Notes under the pieces: model-generated | Database searches by the model: none | Told to the model about the DNA's origin: nothing | The model's input: only the letters and a program-made list of their open reading frames with translations | Made by a program: the position numbers and the translations under genes | Source of the DNA: Romanomermis culicivorax | Lineage: Eukaryota > Nematoda > Enoplea > Mermithida > Mermithidae | DNA length: 64,000 bases | Assembly (NCBI GenBank): GCA_963922205.1 | Contig: CAWUHX010000019.1 | Span: forward strand, 1-64,000 | Direction: 5' to 3' | Shown here: in pieces, positions 21,997-35,142 of the stretch | How the letters are laid out: every line of letters begins with the position of its first letter | Numbering within the stretch: position 1 is the first letter of the stretch

Positions 21997-23714
21997 AGGG
22001 AAGAGTATAAGAAGTGTAACTGAAAGGTTCCAGTAGGAGTTTTTAAAGCACCATAAGTTTCACTGACATCAGAAAGATAAGCCAGGTTTATCTGGACAAG
22101 TTGCTGATCTAACCTTTTCTTTCCCCAAATGTTTCTTATTGATAAAACATGACAGCAAACAATGATTTCACTTTTTTTAACTTTTCAGCTAAATCATACA
22201 TCATGGAGTAATCCAAACTTGTAATAATACAGGAAAAAAGTTTGAAATTTCGAGAAAGAATTATATGAATTTGTTAAATCAGTCTCAAAAAACAAAAAGT
22301 CGAAAGTCACATCTGGAAATCGAGTGCTGCACATTCTAGCTACATCATTCAATGAAGAAAAGCTACATCATTCAATGAAGAAAGTGAATAATCTAACTGA
22401 ATCTATTTAGGAATGTCCATCTTGAGGAAATTAGCTAAATTAAATTCAGATAATGGTACAAAAATCTGCAAAAAATATAAACAAGTTTTTAAGGAGTCAA
22501 TTGGCAGTTTCCCGCTTTCCAATCTGTAAAAAGAAGTTTCATTTTTATAGACAAAGTAGTCTATTATCAAATTAAATCACTTACTCGATTTGAAACAATT
22601 AGATTTGAAGTTACAGATAAATTTGCTTGCAAAACAAATAACACCATATAATAACTAGAGATGCCCGAGGCCCCAACCCCAGTCCCAGCATCATAGTGTC
22701 TGGCCCTGGCTGGTGTGTTAAACCGCAATGTTTAGACTCACTTTGGAAGGTCACCTGTTTGCCATGAGCAGGAGAGAGAGCAAACAAAAATGGTGTCAAC
22801 ACAGCTATTTCACACTCTCTTCGTGTCCAAAATCAGATCTCATACTAGCAGCAAATCCTCTAGCACAACGCTGGCTCAAGGTATTTTTGTCTGAACAACC
22901 AAAAAACTACCCTTCTACTCCTTTTTCCTGTAGTCTGAAAGGCAGGCTTTACAGGATTATATGCTGATACAAGTGCCCACCTGCTTGCTTTTCCTGCCTA
23001 GTGCAGCCCACATTCCACAGGTTAGGTTGCCTGACAAGCCGCACTTGTTCAGCTGTTCACCTCCTAAATGGAAAATGGCCATCACCTCATTCACTGCACC
23101 TCAATGGTGTCGTGAAAATTCTGATGTTAGAATTTTCTCATATTTCTTTTTCGTGTATTATTTCAAGCAATTTTTAATCAGATTATTCAGTGAGCTTTAC
23201 TTTCCACATTTTTGACCTTTTCTAAAAACTTTATTGTCAATGGGACTGAAATATCAAATTCTGAACTTTCATTGACTTTATAATGGCAACAAAATCTTAT
23301 CTAAAAAAGCTATCTTAGTCATAGACATTTGTTCCCACTATAAAAATCGAATAGATTAACATGTTGGGGTTGTTTCTATTTGTATGTTGGTTCTGGTTTA
23401 CCCATAAAACACGTTCAGAGAAAGTTATGGCTAGTCATTGCCATTTTTTCGAACAGAAATGGCAATATGCCAGCTAGGCTGAGGAGACCCCTACAAACAG
23501 CTTTCCAAGCTTGCCTACACAACTAATGGACCTGGTAAGGATGAAAGGCTGTGTCTCCAAGGCCAGCTACCAGAAGAACCTGTGTTACAGCCAATATCAA
23601 ACATGGTTCTTGAGACTAGTAGTTGAAGGTAATAACCACTAGACCAAGACGTCCTGGCAGAAGTGAAATGGTCTGTATGGAGTATGCTCAGATTGTCAAA
23701 AAGATCACATGACC
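21997..23714. other. No gene recognised
   Basis: About 1.7 kb of AT-rich sequence. Small open frames (up to about 84 codons) lack domain resemblance. 22345-22385 contains a short direct duplication of AAGAAAAGCTACATCATTCA type. Confidence 0.5.
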
Positions 23715-24905
23715 ATGTTGTTTGGGACAACTTTTTTCCGCCTATGTTTCATTACTGCCTGTTGTTAATCATTGCTCTGCATGGCTATCCTTAACCATGG
23801 CTCCCAGGGATGATCGAATCATATCTGGGAACAATTTTGTTTCACCTATGGTTCTCTATTCCCAGGTATTGTCAACCATTGTTCCCAAGATGACAGACCC
23901 ATACTTGAAAACAACTTTCAACACCTATACCTAACCATTTCCTATCCAAAATTGTTACTTTTGCTCAACTGTTGGCTACCAGGATTATCCTGAACCATTG
24001 CCAATCCTGCCCTGTTGCCTATGATTATCAGGTGCTTACCAGGCCTGTCCTCAACCATTTTTCCCCAGGGTGACAGACACTTAGGTGATGACCACTCTTT
24101 ACGCCGATGCTCAACCATTATCTATCCATAAATGGTGCCTTTGCTCAACTGTTACTCCCCTGGTCTATCCTTAACCATTGACTATCCTACCCTGCTGCCT
24201 GTGCTTAACTGTTGCTCACCAGAATTATTATTTAATCATTGCCAATCCTGCCCTGTTGCCTATCCTTAACTATTGTTCACCATGCCTATCCTCAGCCATT
24301 GCCCCCCTCTCCCCGTGATAACAGAGCCATAGTTGATGACAAATTTTAAAGTCTATGCTTAACCATTACCATTCAATAACTGTCACCTTTGCTCAACTGT
24401 TGCTCAGCAGGCCAATCCTCAACCATTGCTCCCCAGAATGACAGACCTATAGTTGACAACAACTTTTAATGCCTATGCTTAAGCCTTACCTATCCATATT
24501 TATAGCCTTTCATTAACTGTTGCTCCCATGGCCTATCCAGTCCTAGCACGTTTCCTATGCCTGTATGTTGCTCACCAGGCCTATAGTCATTCATTGTATC
24601 ACAGGACGATAGACCCATAGTTGATGACAACTTCTAATGAATACACTTAAGCATCACCAATCCATAACTGTGACCTTTCATTTGCTGTTGCTCACCAGGC
24701 CTATCCTTAACCATTGCAAATTCTACCTTGTTGCTTATGCTTATGGTTTTGCTCAGTAGGCCTATCTTCAACAATGTCCCCCAGAATTACAGACCTATAA
24801 TTGATGACAACTTTTAGGGCCTACACTTGAGCATTAGCTATCGATAACTGTGGCATTTCATTAACTGGTGCTCACTAGGTCTATCTTTAAGCATTTCTCA
24901 AGGCC
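23715..24905. repeat. Degenerate long-unit minisatellite
   Basis: Roughly six irregular units. Each contains versions of CTTAACCATTGC, GACAGACCCATAGTTGATGA, CTATCCATAACTGTGACC and TTGCTCAACTGTTGCTCACC in the same order. Units are diverged and differ in length. No coding content. It is not a CRISPR-like array, since the units are long and have no constant spacer. Confidence 0.7.
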
Positions 24906-27900
24906 TTACTAGTGGCATAACCACTAGACCAAGACAGCCCCTAATGGTAAGAGTTACTATTGAGATGCTACTTATGGTTGGGAATTTTAAGATGATAGCC
25001 CGCACAACATTTATACTGAGCCCATTGCTGTAAACCTCATACTTCCCAGGTTCCCCAGTTCAAGAATTTTTGAAGCAAACTCATGAATATAACCGAAATT
25101 ACCCAAAAACAAGTGCCACAGGAATTGGCTACAGCACTTGAATTTTGATGTCATGTGTTTATGAGCCTAAAAAAACCCCATGTTTCTACAAGTGAAATAG
25201 GCCATGCATCAAAGCAAATAAACTGCACAATTTTTCGAATTAAATATTGTGAAGTGTCATAGTCAATGTCCAAAGTTTTTACAAAACTGGCTTCTAAGCC
25301 CATGTTTGTTTTTCTTTGCTGCAAACCTTAACTTTTTTCTGCAGCTAAATATTTCATGTTGGTTAGTGGATGGGTTGCTAAAGGCTTCTTTTGTCAGGAA
25401 TGTACTCATGGTAACAGTCATCCCACATCTATGCAAAAATGATCAACTGTGCGAAGCCACAATGTGACCAAAAAGTAGATGATTCTGTCATTCGGTGCTG
25501 TGTTGAGCATGTCACAGGGTTATCACGTTGTTATTGTCCTTTTATGCCAAGTATGAGGGGAACGCCTGCACAGTGAGTTTTATTTTTACCTATTTATTTG
25601 ATGATTATTATTGTTTTTTTCGCACCTTATGTGCAAAAAGGGGCCCCTAGGGCTAGGACCCGTGACCAATGCCTGCAGTTTACCTCAGTGTTCCAGGACC
25701 ATATTTACAGTGAGTTTATGCATTGTCTGTAAGAGGTTTTGGAAGCAGCTGGGGACCCTCTTAGCTTTTCATCTGCAAGGCTTAGTTGTTCCAGCTGCAG
25801 GTTATGTTTATTGTGCTGAAGAACTCTTTCACTGTAATGACCCTTACTTATAGGAAACTCTTCTGACGAATCTACAGTAATCAGTCATGCACAAAACAAT
25901 AGCCTTTAATTATATTGCTGACATCTTTTGACCTGTGCAGAGATATAAAAACAGCAAATGGTGGCCTAACAGGATGGGACTGCTGACCTTACCATCATCA
26001 GCACCATGCTGTAACCAAATGAGCCGACTGATCAATGAGAAATGTGCACTCAAATTGCAACAGATCATGGTAGTTGCGGTTGCTGTGACTACTCTCAACA
26101 TTCCTATGTTTATCCTGACCATATGGGCTAATTCCTTTAGTGCTATAGTCACAAATCGCCTTGGTTTTTTTTGGTCATAGATTTTATACAAAAAATGTAT
26201 TTTAGAAAAGACATTGTTTTTTTGCGACACAAGTTCTGTTGATTCCCTATGCTTGTGCATTTGATTGAAGACGCAAGTTTTGTCGTTAGAGAAAAATTTT
26301 AAAAAAATTAGCATAACTGTTTTCGTTTCATACACTACTTTGTTTGTTCAGGACACAAGTTTCATCAATTTCCTATGTTCAAGCATTACATTTATGCATG
26401 ACTTTTGTTGAGCTAGAAAATTTTTTTCTGCTGTTCTTAATTGACAATTCAATGTTTCTAGTTGACCGTGGTCTTTTTTTTAAGAACCTATCAACTTTTT
26501 CAATGGCCTTGAGTCAACTTTATGTGCATTTGTAAATCAACTTTTGCTGGTTAGCCAATCAACAGTGTCAACATTGACACTTTAAACCATACTATAAACG
26601 TCAGGGTGGAATTTTGCTTGCTAAAGCTGTCAGTGTGACATTGGACCTCCTCACTATATTTCGCACTGTAATGTGGAATTTGCCATGTTAAAGTGTTTCA
26701 CACTGTAATGTGGAATTTTTCATGTTAAACATACTTTTCACATGACTTGTTTAATCCCAAATGTTATAATGCATCCTGAAAGTATTTCATGTGGCCAATT
26801 TAGGTGGATTTCTCAATAGTTTGACAACTGTTGCAAGTTGCTGGCAAGTGCATGTTGAACCAACATTAGATAAACATTTCAAGGTAATTACTGGAGCCAG
26901 ATTCGACAGGGAGAATTATGCACATTTTCATTGTTGTTGTGTTCTCACTAGTGTTGTATACTCATCACTAATCTTACATTTAGTGGCCCACATTTGTCTA
27001 TTTTTCATGATTCTTGTTAAATTGTTTGGTGAAGATTGACATGCAAGTAGGATTTTATAGATAAATTGGAAAAACCCCTGTTCCTCATCAGTCAACAGTG
27101 AAATTAGTGTTAACTCAAATCAAGAAACCAAACCTATAAGAATTTGGGTTATTTATTATTAGTTCAAAGTTAAATATTATTATTCTATCAGGTGAATGTG
27201 GGTTTGGTAGAATATCCATGCATTGCAGATGATTGTCTGGTTATCTGTTCTGCTAATCTTGAGTTTTTTCCAACTTATCAACTAGTCTGTTTTTCCACCT
27301 GAGGGATCTTAACCGCTCATCTAATTTTCAAACATAACACTCTCCTATGCATTCTACATAGCATACATGGGCTCTGTCACCCTATACTTATAACGGTGTG
27401 AGTATATTTTGTGTACCCCTATACAGGTTCACGAATAATTTAGTAGGAATAACAGAATAGACTGTGCCAAACAGCATGATATGCAATCCTTTTATGAAAA
27501 TAATTTGATATTTTAGTCTTCAAAAGATTCATTTCCCAACATTCTTGAAAACTATAACACCTCACCTATTTTTATTGATTTGCTTAGAGTTTGACCTAAA
27601 CATGAATAAATTCAAGATTAATGGCTGAACTCAAATCTAAACAGGTAAATTCAAGTTCAATGCTCATCGAATACCTATCAGGCTGTACTTGCTGGAAGAT
27701 CATGAGTTGGAGCCACTTATACTTTAGCCTGAATTTATCATATAAGTCATTGATTACTAATCAATTGCCGAATATTTTTATTAAATTATTTCCTCTCCCA
27801 AGCAGGTAAATGCTGCTCCAATAAAATTATAGCTCAAGTTATGACACAATAACATTCAAAAATATCTTATATAGGTCTATAGTTCTTTTGTGCCACATTC

Positions 27901-27930
27901 TTCAAAATAATCTCTGGCTGACGTTTTTGA
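24906..27930. other. No gene recognised; short repeats
   Basis: About 3 kb. 25870-25965 is one copy of a repeat (CAGTAATCAGTC...GCTGACATCTTTT) also at 32288-32400 and inverted at 36640-36715. 26660-26735 holds two copies of a CACTGTAATGTGGAATTT word. The 81-codon frame at 25935-26180 has no recognised product. Confidence 0.5.
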
Positions 27931-27953
27931 TTTCTCGTCACTCTCCACGATAT

Positions 27954-29027
27954 CTAGCAGGTAGATACTTCTTGTATTCTTGGTCCGCTTGTTTGGAGCC
28001 ATTCTTTTCTTAGCAGATAAGTCAAATAGGTCTTCAAATCTGAACAATAAAGTATGCATTTTTTCTTATAGCAATCTTAAACCATGATGTGTTAACAAAA
28101 ACATGTACAATCATAGGCAATGACATTTAAAATCAGTGTACAGAAAATGCATGCAGCAACCTTGTTTGCCTTGGAAGACTCCGACATACAGCCATTGCAA
28201 GACTGCAAGAAAAATGCAAAGCTGGATTTGATGCTTACCACTTTGCTCTTCAAATGTCAGTCTTGCATAAGCCAAATCATTGAAAGCAACTTTACAGAAA
28301 GCGTACTACCAACTGATGCTCCTCGGATCCTGCGCCACAACTTTTGTGTCGATTATACCAATATTTCCTATGATCATGCTCTGCCTCTTCGAATAATAAA
28401 GCTCCTTTGCAGAGTTTTGGCTTTGTTCCAGGTTGTTCTTAGAAACTGCATAATCATGATCGTTAATTAGTTGTTGAACATGCAGCCTGTTGAGCATTTC
28501 CTGTGAAAAATTCATTTTTGTTACTGATGATGGATCTATCTGACCCTTTGAACATGTGTCAGCACAAATCACAAAATGTGGCCTGTCCAAGCTTTAGACT
28601 GACTCAAGCTCAGGCGATGATCTGGCCCAGCTATGAAGTCCATTTTTCCAAAAGTGGGTCACAAAGACAAATTTTTTCCACTCTCAGGTCGTCTGAGAAT
28701 TATCTGTTTGGATGTATTGTGACAAAGGAATTGGCAAAAATAGATCTTCTGCCTTACCAGCCCATTGTCAACAGTGGAATTGTATACCAAAGCAACATCA
28801 AATTCGGGCTCGCCAATGCAGACTTGGTCCAGTAATTGTTTTCCAATCCGTAATTCTGATTCTGGGATTGTGGGTTCAACTAGCATAAGCTTAAGATGAT
28901 CACTAATAAGCCACAATCGAATGGCCTCTATCGATCGTTGATCATTGGAAGCTTCCTCTGCAGCATTCTTTGCAACAAAAGTAGTGTAACAGACAGCCAA
29001 AAGTAGCAGAAACATTGCTATCTCCAT
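27954..29027 (-). pseudogene. Secreted-protein family copy B (nonsense and deletion)
   Basis: Exon 1 is 28758-29027 (270 nt), with ATG, a signal peptide (MEIAMFLLLLAVCYTTF) and donor GGGCTG|GTAAGG; it ends on YNSTVDNGL. Exon 2 is 28239-28500 (262 nt), with cacag acceptor and AGTG|GTAAGC donor. It contains LINDHDYAVSKNNLEQ and DPRSISW, but a TAG at 28306-28308 follows the W where paralogues have F, S or Y. Exon 3 starts at 28039 and keeps YLTYLLRKEWLQTSGP, then has lost the YCRSLQEK segment and is frameshifted, so a TAG at 27954-27956 ends it. Introns are about 0.2 kb, which shows the ancestral compact layout. Very likely a recent pseudogene. Confidence 0.75.
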
Positions 29028-29055
29028 GTTTACGGCTGTTCATTTATATGTTATA

Positions 29056-29064
29056 CAATAAACA
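29056..29064 (-). promoter_or_regulatory. TGTTTATTG motif upstream of copy B
   Basis: Minus-strand TGTTTATTG begins exactly 37 nt before the ATG of copy B. The intact copy has the same word at the same distance (60734-60742). It resembles a forkhead-type site (TGTTTAY); that is inference. ATATAAAT lies between it and the ATG. Confidence 0.5.
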
Positions 29065-29434
29065 GAAACCTCTACTACAAATATTATGCTGCTTCAACTA
29101 ACAAAATATTATCACCAATGAATAAATAAGTGTGGTTTATCTCTTTGAGCGTTCCAATTTTTTTCGAAATAATTCTGAAAAATAAAAAAAAAGTTGAAAG
29201 CTTGCACTGTTCCAAAGAAATATTTTTGCTACTCAATGCGTAACAGAGAGATAGAAGTTTTGTGAATTTTTCTGAAAAATGTTTCCATGCGAGAAAATCG
29301 TGAGTGTTACTTGAGGTGTTGTCATCACAACATGGACGAAAATGTGGTCAAAAAGTAGCATGAGAAGGACAACAAAATACTTGTTGACTAACATGGCCAA
29401 AAAAACACGCATGACAACAACAAACACAAATCAA

Positions 29435-30060
29435 ATACCGTATTTATTCCAATAAATGGTGCGCCGTTTATTATTTCAATAACTTTTTTGCTGTGCCGTT
29501 TATTAGAGGGCACCGTTAATTAGAGGGTGCTGTTAAATATATTTTTCACGAAGTTTGGGTTTGCTCTTTTCTCCCCTAGAAAATTTTTTCTACACACATA
29601 CATATGGTAATGTCGATTGAAAAATGATTTTTCTTACTCTGGATTCCGATATATTCAATCAACTTGCAACTGCACGGTTTCCTTCCATTTCCGCTGTAGT
29701 GATAGCCGAAAGTTTGAAATCCAAAAAAAATTTCTTTTTTGACACCGTTTTATCGACATGAGTTTCGTCAATAATATTTTCCATGATAATAAAGAAAGAA
29801 ATTCAACACATTAAGTAATGACCACAAGAAAACAAAATTTGCATTCACTACTGTTAACAGTTAACGCTGGTCTACAGTTTACACAGTACCTAAATTCCTC
29901 TATTAAACGGTGCACCAGATGTTGCGACATGGAATCCTCTAATAAGTGGCGCACTATTTATTGGAGGGCGCTGTCTATTACTTTTTCCAGCTTTTAGTCG
30001 CGCCGTTTATTAGAGGGCGCTGCTTATTAGAGGGCGCTGTTTATTAGAATAAATACGGTA
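29435..30060. mobile_element. MITE with TACCGTATTTATTC terminal inverted repeats
   Basis: Left end TACCGTATTTATTCCAATAAA; right end, reverse-complemented, TACCGTATTTATTCTAATAAA. Subterminal repeats of TTATTAGAGGGCGC occur at both ends. 626 bp, no transposase. The terminal TA may be the target duplication. Similar TIRs are common in invertebrate MITEs. Confidence 0.85.
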
Positions 30061-30184
30061 GCTATGTAAGTTTTACCAATTTGGACGAAATTAGGAAAAT
30101 AAACACTTGACGAAATTTTGTAAGAAGTTGGCATATTTTAACAGGTTTCACTGTAGACCAAAATAGTGGAAAAAAGGAGATAGT

Positions 30185-31545
30185 GTCAGTTCAACTGATC
30201 TCACTACAACCACTGTCTCACTACAACTATCATTCTACTACAGCCACTGTCTCACTACAGCCAACAAACTATTGATAGGCGTCCTACTATAGCCAACTGT
30301 CACTTAGCAACTGCCTCAATACAGCCACTCTCTCCTAACAGCTGCCAACAGATTGTCTGGTGTTTATATGTCAAGGCATTTTTTTTACTTCTGAGAAAAG
30401 TCTCCATTTGTTTCCAAAATATAGCACAACTGTAAGTATTGTATTTTCAGGGTATGGTCAGTGCTGAATGAGTTAGGCAGGAGTGGGATCCCAGAGTTCG
30501 TCCTTAATGTACGTATTTCCCATGCCCACGCTTACCCGATTAGGCTAAATGAATGTACTTAAACCTGACACTAATTACCCTACAAATTAAGGAAAGCTGC
30601 TTCCTTAATTTGTCCCCCAAATTAGAATAAACGCAAGAAACGAAACCTTTCTTCAAATTTTACCTTTATATAAGCAATAATAACACTAACTGACAAAATG
30701 GGGTTGGGCGAGAGTACAACTCGAACGCACTACCGAGAAAAGACAATGAAAAATAGGCGTGCAGGGAGGCAGAGAGTATGGTGTGAAAACCGATGTTGAA
30801 CCTATGATATAAAAACAACTTTTTACATACTATATGAAAGAGCCAACATAGGCGTACCAACATGCACTACAGTAAGACGGCTGTCCATGGTCCGCGTTGC
30901 TCACTCCACTTGGTACTTGCAGGCCCCATGCGCGGAATGACAAAAAAAGACAAAATCGGTGGAAACACCCTACAACATAGGAATGTTCAAAACTAGTTAT
31001 TTCAGAGATATTAGGTTGTTGCCTATACTTGTGGTGGACACTCTAAATTATGAGACTTTGTACCACTAGCTAACACAAAAAGCACAGTGGAAAAACACGA
31101 ATCACTGTGCCTCTCTGCACGATTTTAGGTTTGTTAAAAAACATGCATATCAAATACATAATATCCTAGGATACTGTATGAAAAATCTGGAATACTGTCA
31201 TGTGTTTGGATGCCTGTATTTGTAGCTGTCAATAGAAACTAACACAAAGTCTGAGGATTTCAACAAGAGGGCAATCTAGAAACTTGTAAGCCTGCGAAAC
31301 TCTTATCTTATTAATAAAAACTTCTAGTAGGAAAAATCATTTCATATTAATTTTACCAAATAAGTAGTACCCCCACAATTAGCAAATTAGCATTCACATT
31401 ATTTTTCAAATAAACTTGGTGGCTGTAGTGAGACAGTGGCTATAGGGTGACATTGACATGTTGTCTATTGATGGCTATAGTGGCATGCCTATACATACTG
31501 TGATGGCTACAGTGAGACAGTGGTTATAGTGAGGTAATGGTGATT
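30185..31545. repeat. Foldback structure with inverted minisatellite arms
   Basis: Left arm 30185-30350 is built of CACTACAGCCACTGTCTCA units. Right arm 31424-31545 carries the complement (GGCTGTAGTGAGACAGTGGC). Between them sit a solo LTR-C (30437-30977) and unrecognised DNA. The architecture resembles the two elements at 45769 and 52497. Confidence 0.6.
30437..30977. repeat. Solo LTR-C copy 1
   Basis: 541 bp, TATTGTATTT...CTACAACA, with the family block GGCAGGAGTGGGATCC and GTCCTTAATGTACGTATTTCCC. Flanks TAAG and TAGG are an imperfect 4-bp duplication. Confidence 0.75.
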
Positions 31546-31593
31546 GTGTTGAGGCAACCTTTTCCCGCTACTCGGGGTTTCAGTAAAAGTTAG

Positions 31594-31666
31594 GCTCAGT
31601 CCGGGACTTGAACCCCGGACCTTGCGGATACCGTCCACATGCTCTAACCAACTGAGCCAACCCAGC
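31594..31666 (-). repeat. tRNA-like sequence (degenerate tRNA or SINE head)
   Basis: 73 nt that fold as a cloverleaf: acceptor GCTGGGT/ACTGAGC with one mismatch, D arm GGCTCAGTTGGTTAGAGC, anticodon stem TGTGG/CCGCA with loop ACGGTAT (anticodon GGT, Thr-like), and a B-box GGTTCAAGTCC. U33 is replaced by C and the T stem has a mismatch. A tRNA-derived repeat or pseudogene is therefore more likely than a working tRNA gene. Confidence 0.55.
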
Positions 31667-31799
31667 AGCGCGAAAGGCGCTCTCTTTTTGAAACAATTCG
31701 TAGTTGAGGTGGCTGCTATGGCCACTCTCAACAATTGTTGGATGGTGGCTGTAGCAAGACACAATCAGTTCCATCTTGACAAATAGCAAAATGGTGTCG

Positions 31800-33519
31800 G
31801 AACCAGCTTCTCGCTAATTATTCTCACTATGCAAAATTACATGTTGAAATGGAGCCAATAACACACTATTATAATTAAGCATCATGCAAGGTCAACTTGA
31901 ATGCAGTAAGTTATTGCATAAATGAAGTACTCACTTTCAACAACTCTTCCTGAAAAATAGCATTTGAAAAAAAACCATTGTGTAAGGTATACAAACTCGC
32001 CCAATTAGCCCTGAATGCTTCGCGTTATTGAGAAAAATTAAGAATCCTATGACAGCCACAGTTGAGACGTACCTGCTGTATCAATTTCAAGATCTAGAGT
32101 TGAAATTAGTTTTCATCAATTCTCAACTCTATCATATAAGTTGTGAATTATCAATGAATTTTTCTGAATATTTTTTTTTAAATTCAGAAGCTTTATAGAA
32201 TATTAAAAGCGGTTTATTTAGTGGCAAACCACTGAAAACTTTGGCATTAGTCATGGTTAGAGATTTATAATAAGTAATATTGAGTAACTTACAGTAATCA
32301 GTCTTCTACAAGCCAATGGCTTCTTTAGTTATACTGCTGACATCTTTTCACCTAAACAGATATATAAACATAACAAATGGTCAGGTCATGCCCTCAGTGT
32401 ATTCATTTTGAATTATTTCAAGCATAATGTAGCAAAACAAAATCCCCATAGGCTTTTATATGGAGTTTCAGGATTCTATTGGTGAAGATTTTAAATATTT
32501 TTACAAAGTTGAAAAAAACTCAAAATTTAAAAATCACAATAATCTATAGTTTTGGGTTTTATGAACAAAATTAGTAAAATTTTCACAGATTTTAAAAATT
32601 CCAAACTTAAAAAACACACAAAAATCTGCGGCTTTGCAGTTTTAAAGTATACAAAAGTTAAAAAACTATTTGAAAATTATAGGTCGATACAAAATTTTTG
32701 AAATTTCAATGCATGTTAATGTTTTTGGCCTTTTGCCAGCTTTTATATTATGTTGATTAATCGACCAATTTTTGATCTTATGCAAGTAGGGTTGAGTTGT
32801 CAGTTTGATAATCAGCCTTGCTGTACTTTCTACAGTGATGTGGAATTTGGCACATGAAGTGCATTTTCTACAGCAATATGCAATTTTGCACATCAAGGCA
32901 AGGACCATACTTTCTACAAATCCTGATCACTTGCCTATAGTTTGTACATCCCTATATAGTCCCACCTGTTCTACGCAGCACATTCAAAGCCTATAATTAT
33001 AGTGCGGCTATGTTCTATGTAACCCAGTATGGGCCCATATAACAACTTCCAATTTGTCTGAAACTTCCTGGATGCGTCAATTTGGGCATTCGCAAAATTT
33101 CGGCTTTTTGCATATTGAGGCCTGAATTGTACTTTCCTTATAATCCAATATAAAATATAATTTACATAGAATTTCATTATTCCCTATTACATCTGACACC
33201 TGCATTTTTTGTCTTTAATTTCAATGTGGAGTATGTTCTCTACATCCAAATTGTGGGCTCATAATACTATCATCAAAACTTTCTCCTACTGTCATTGAAT
33301 CTTTTTTGGTGGGGTTAATAAAAAAAACAGGGAACCAATAGCAGTTGGACTGCTATAGCTGTTGGATATAGGTCAGGATCGATTTTACCTTATCTTTAAT
33401 TCATCATATAAATAATAGATTAATGATCATTTGATGATTATCTTTAATGAATAATTTTGATTTCCAAGCTGGTAAATGGTGCACAAATCTTATCAGCTTG
33501 AGTTGCAGAAATATATAAA
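31800..33519. other. No gene recognised; dispersed repeats
   Basis: 32090-32175 and 33395-33495 resemble 27660-27810 (sequence next to exon 3 of copy B), traces of segment duplication. 32288-32400 is the CAGTAATCAGTC repeat. 32815-32905 repeats CTTTCTACAGNAATNTG words. Confidence 0.45.
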
Positions 33520-34335
33520 TGTCGTATTACGTGCTCGTATGCCCTCGGCTACCTAGCTGCGGTTTTTGGGAGATCCAATCTGGTACGGCCCCTGACGCTA
33601 ACCCGGTACTAACTACGATCCTACTGCACCTACCTGAGACTTGATGTACAAAGATATTTATTTCGAATAAAATGAGAAGTGCAGAGAAATACAACAGTGA
33701 GGGTAAATAGGAAACAAATATGCAAATGGCTGAACATGTGAACACAACCGCCTGACTCCTCCCTGCTTTGCAGATCCTTCTCTTCGTCCCTGTGCACAGT
33801 CACAGGGACCTCAGGATACCTCAGTCCATGGCCTAGGCTGAAACTCGTGGAAAGACGAAACAAATCTACCTGTTTTCAACACAGCAACTCACTACTTGTC
33901 TTGATCAAAATTGAGGGTCGTAACTCCTCAGGCCGCGCAGGCTCTCCAAGCTAACTCACGACGTGAAACAATTATATGCAAATAAACGTAGGCGGCGAAG
34001 TCGACCATGCTCCTTTCCGAGTCACCCCGAATATGGACAAAACGTCCGATCCTCAGGATAGGACGACAAGAGCGTACCAAAGGAGACGTGTGTCCAAAAA
34101 TAATAAAAATGACAATAATGAAAAATGTACACTGCGACGCTCCTAACATCAACTTGCAAGTTGTATGCAAAACTTTCGTGCTGACCGTTTATTTGTTTTG
34201 GGCCAAAAATATGTGTGACACAAACCGTTTTATCGGTTTGTTTACCTAATAATAAACTTTAACAACAAAGAGACTTTAGAGAATGAAAATGAGGTAATTA
34301 GAGGACCAAACGACAGAGGAATTGACCCTCTGCCA
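33520..34335 (+). repeat. Solo LTR of family LTR-B
   Basis: 816 bp, TGTCGTATTACGTGC...GACCCTCTGCCA, aligned through its length with 20651-21446. No clear target duplication. Confidence 0.8.
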
Positions 34336-34382
34336 TCAATCAAAAATACTGCAGAAAGCTATATAACGTTTTGAACAATTTT

Positions 34383-35119
34383 TCACAATAAATCTCCAGT
34401 GCTGCTTTCAATTTCTTGCTGTTGTCCACGAAAATTATCAGGCAAGTACTTTTTAAAGGCTTGATACTTTTCCTGTAGTGATCGGCAGTAAAGTCTGCTT
34501 GTTTGGAGCCATTGTTTTCGAAGCAGATAGGTCAAATATCTCATCAAATCTGAATAACAAAATGCTACATGTACTGACACATCTATTTTCCTCAATTCAA
34601 CACAGTAACCTGTGGTGATTTCCATTGTTTCTTTGTATCCAAAAAATATTAGTCTGCACATATAATAGTTAATTGGAAACTTTTTTCCTGCATCAAGAAA
34701 AATAATTTATCAGACTAATTTCTGCAATTTTCCAATTGAAAATAGTGCACAACAGCACACTAAAGTTTGAGGATGTCAGAAAATGAATGTTTTTCTATAA
34801 ATTCGCCTGATGGCTAGAATCATAAGTTCTGAGCACAGTTCGATGCTATCCTCTTACTTTTTTGCTCCTCATTTGTCAGTCTTGTGAAAGCATATTCATG
34901 GATGGGTACTTTACAGAAGGCGTAGTATACCACGAGGCTCCTTGGATCATGTGTGGAAAGCGTCATGTCTGTCACATTGATAATGCCTGTGACCAGGTTC
35001 CGAATGCTCAAATAATTGAAGTTCGTAACTGGATTTGTTCTGTGTTTTAAATCGTTCTTCAAACCTGCATAATCGCCATCATTAATAAGTTGTTGAATAT
35101 GGAGCTTGTCGAATATCTC
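34383..35119 (-). CDS. Secreted-protein family copy C, exons 2 and 3 (partial)
   Basis: Exon 2 is 34858-35119 (262 nt), with acceptor TTTTTACAG and donor A|GTAAGA. It is open throughout and includes LINDGDYAGLKNDL, DPRSLVVYYAFCKV and FTRLTNEEQK. Exon 3 is 34383-34549 (167 nt, the same as the intact copy), with a cag acceptor. It codes LMRYLTYLLRKQWLQTS and KKYLPDNFRG and ends in TGA at 34383-34385. The frame is continuous across the junction. No first exon with the signal peptide was found upstream as far as about 39 kb. A hAT-type element sits 23 bp from the exon 2 acceptor. Either exon 1 is far away, or this is a decapitated copy whose ORF has not yet decayed. Confidence 0.65.
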
Positions 35120-35142
35120 CTGTAAAAAGGCAACCTTGTTAC

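Noticed and set aside
23715-24905. CRISPR-like or regularly spaced repeat array
   Set aside because: Animal DNA, irregular long units, no constant repeat/spacer structure.
31594-31666. Functional tRNA-Thr(GGT) gene
   Set aside because: C in place of U33 and mismatches in the acceptor and T stems; embedded in repetitive DNA. More likely a SINE head or tRNA pseudogene.
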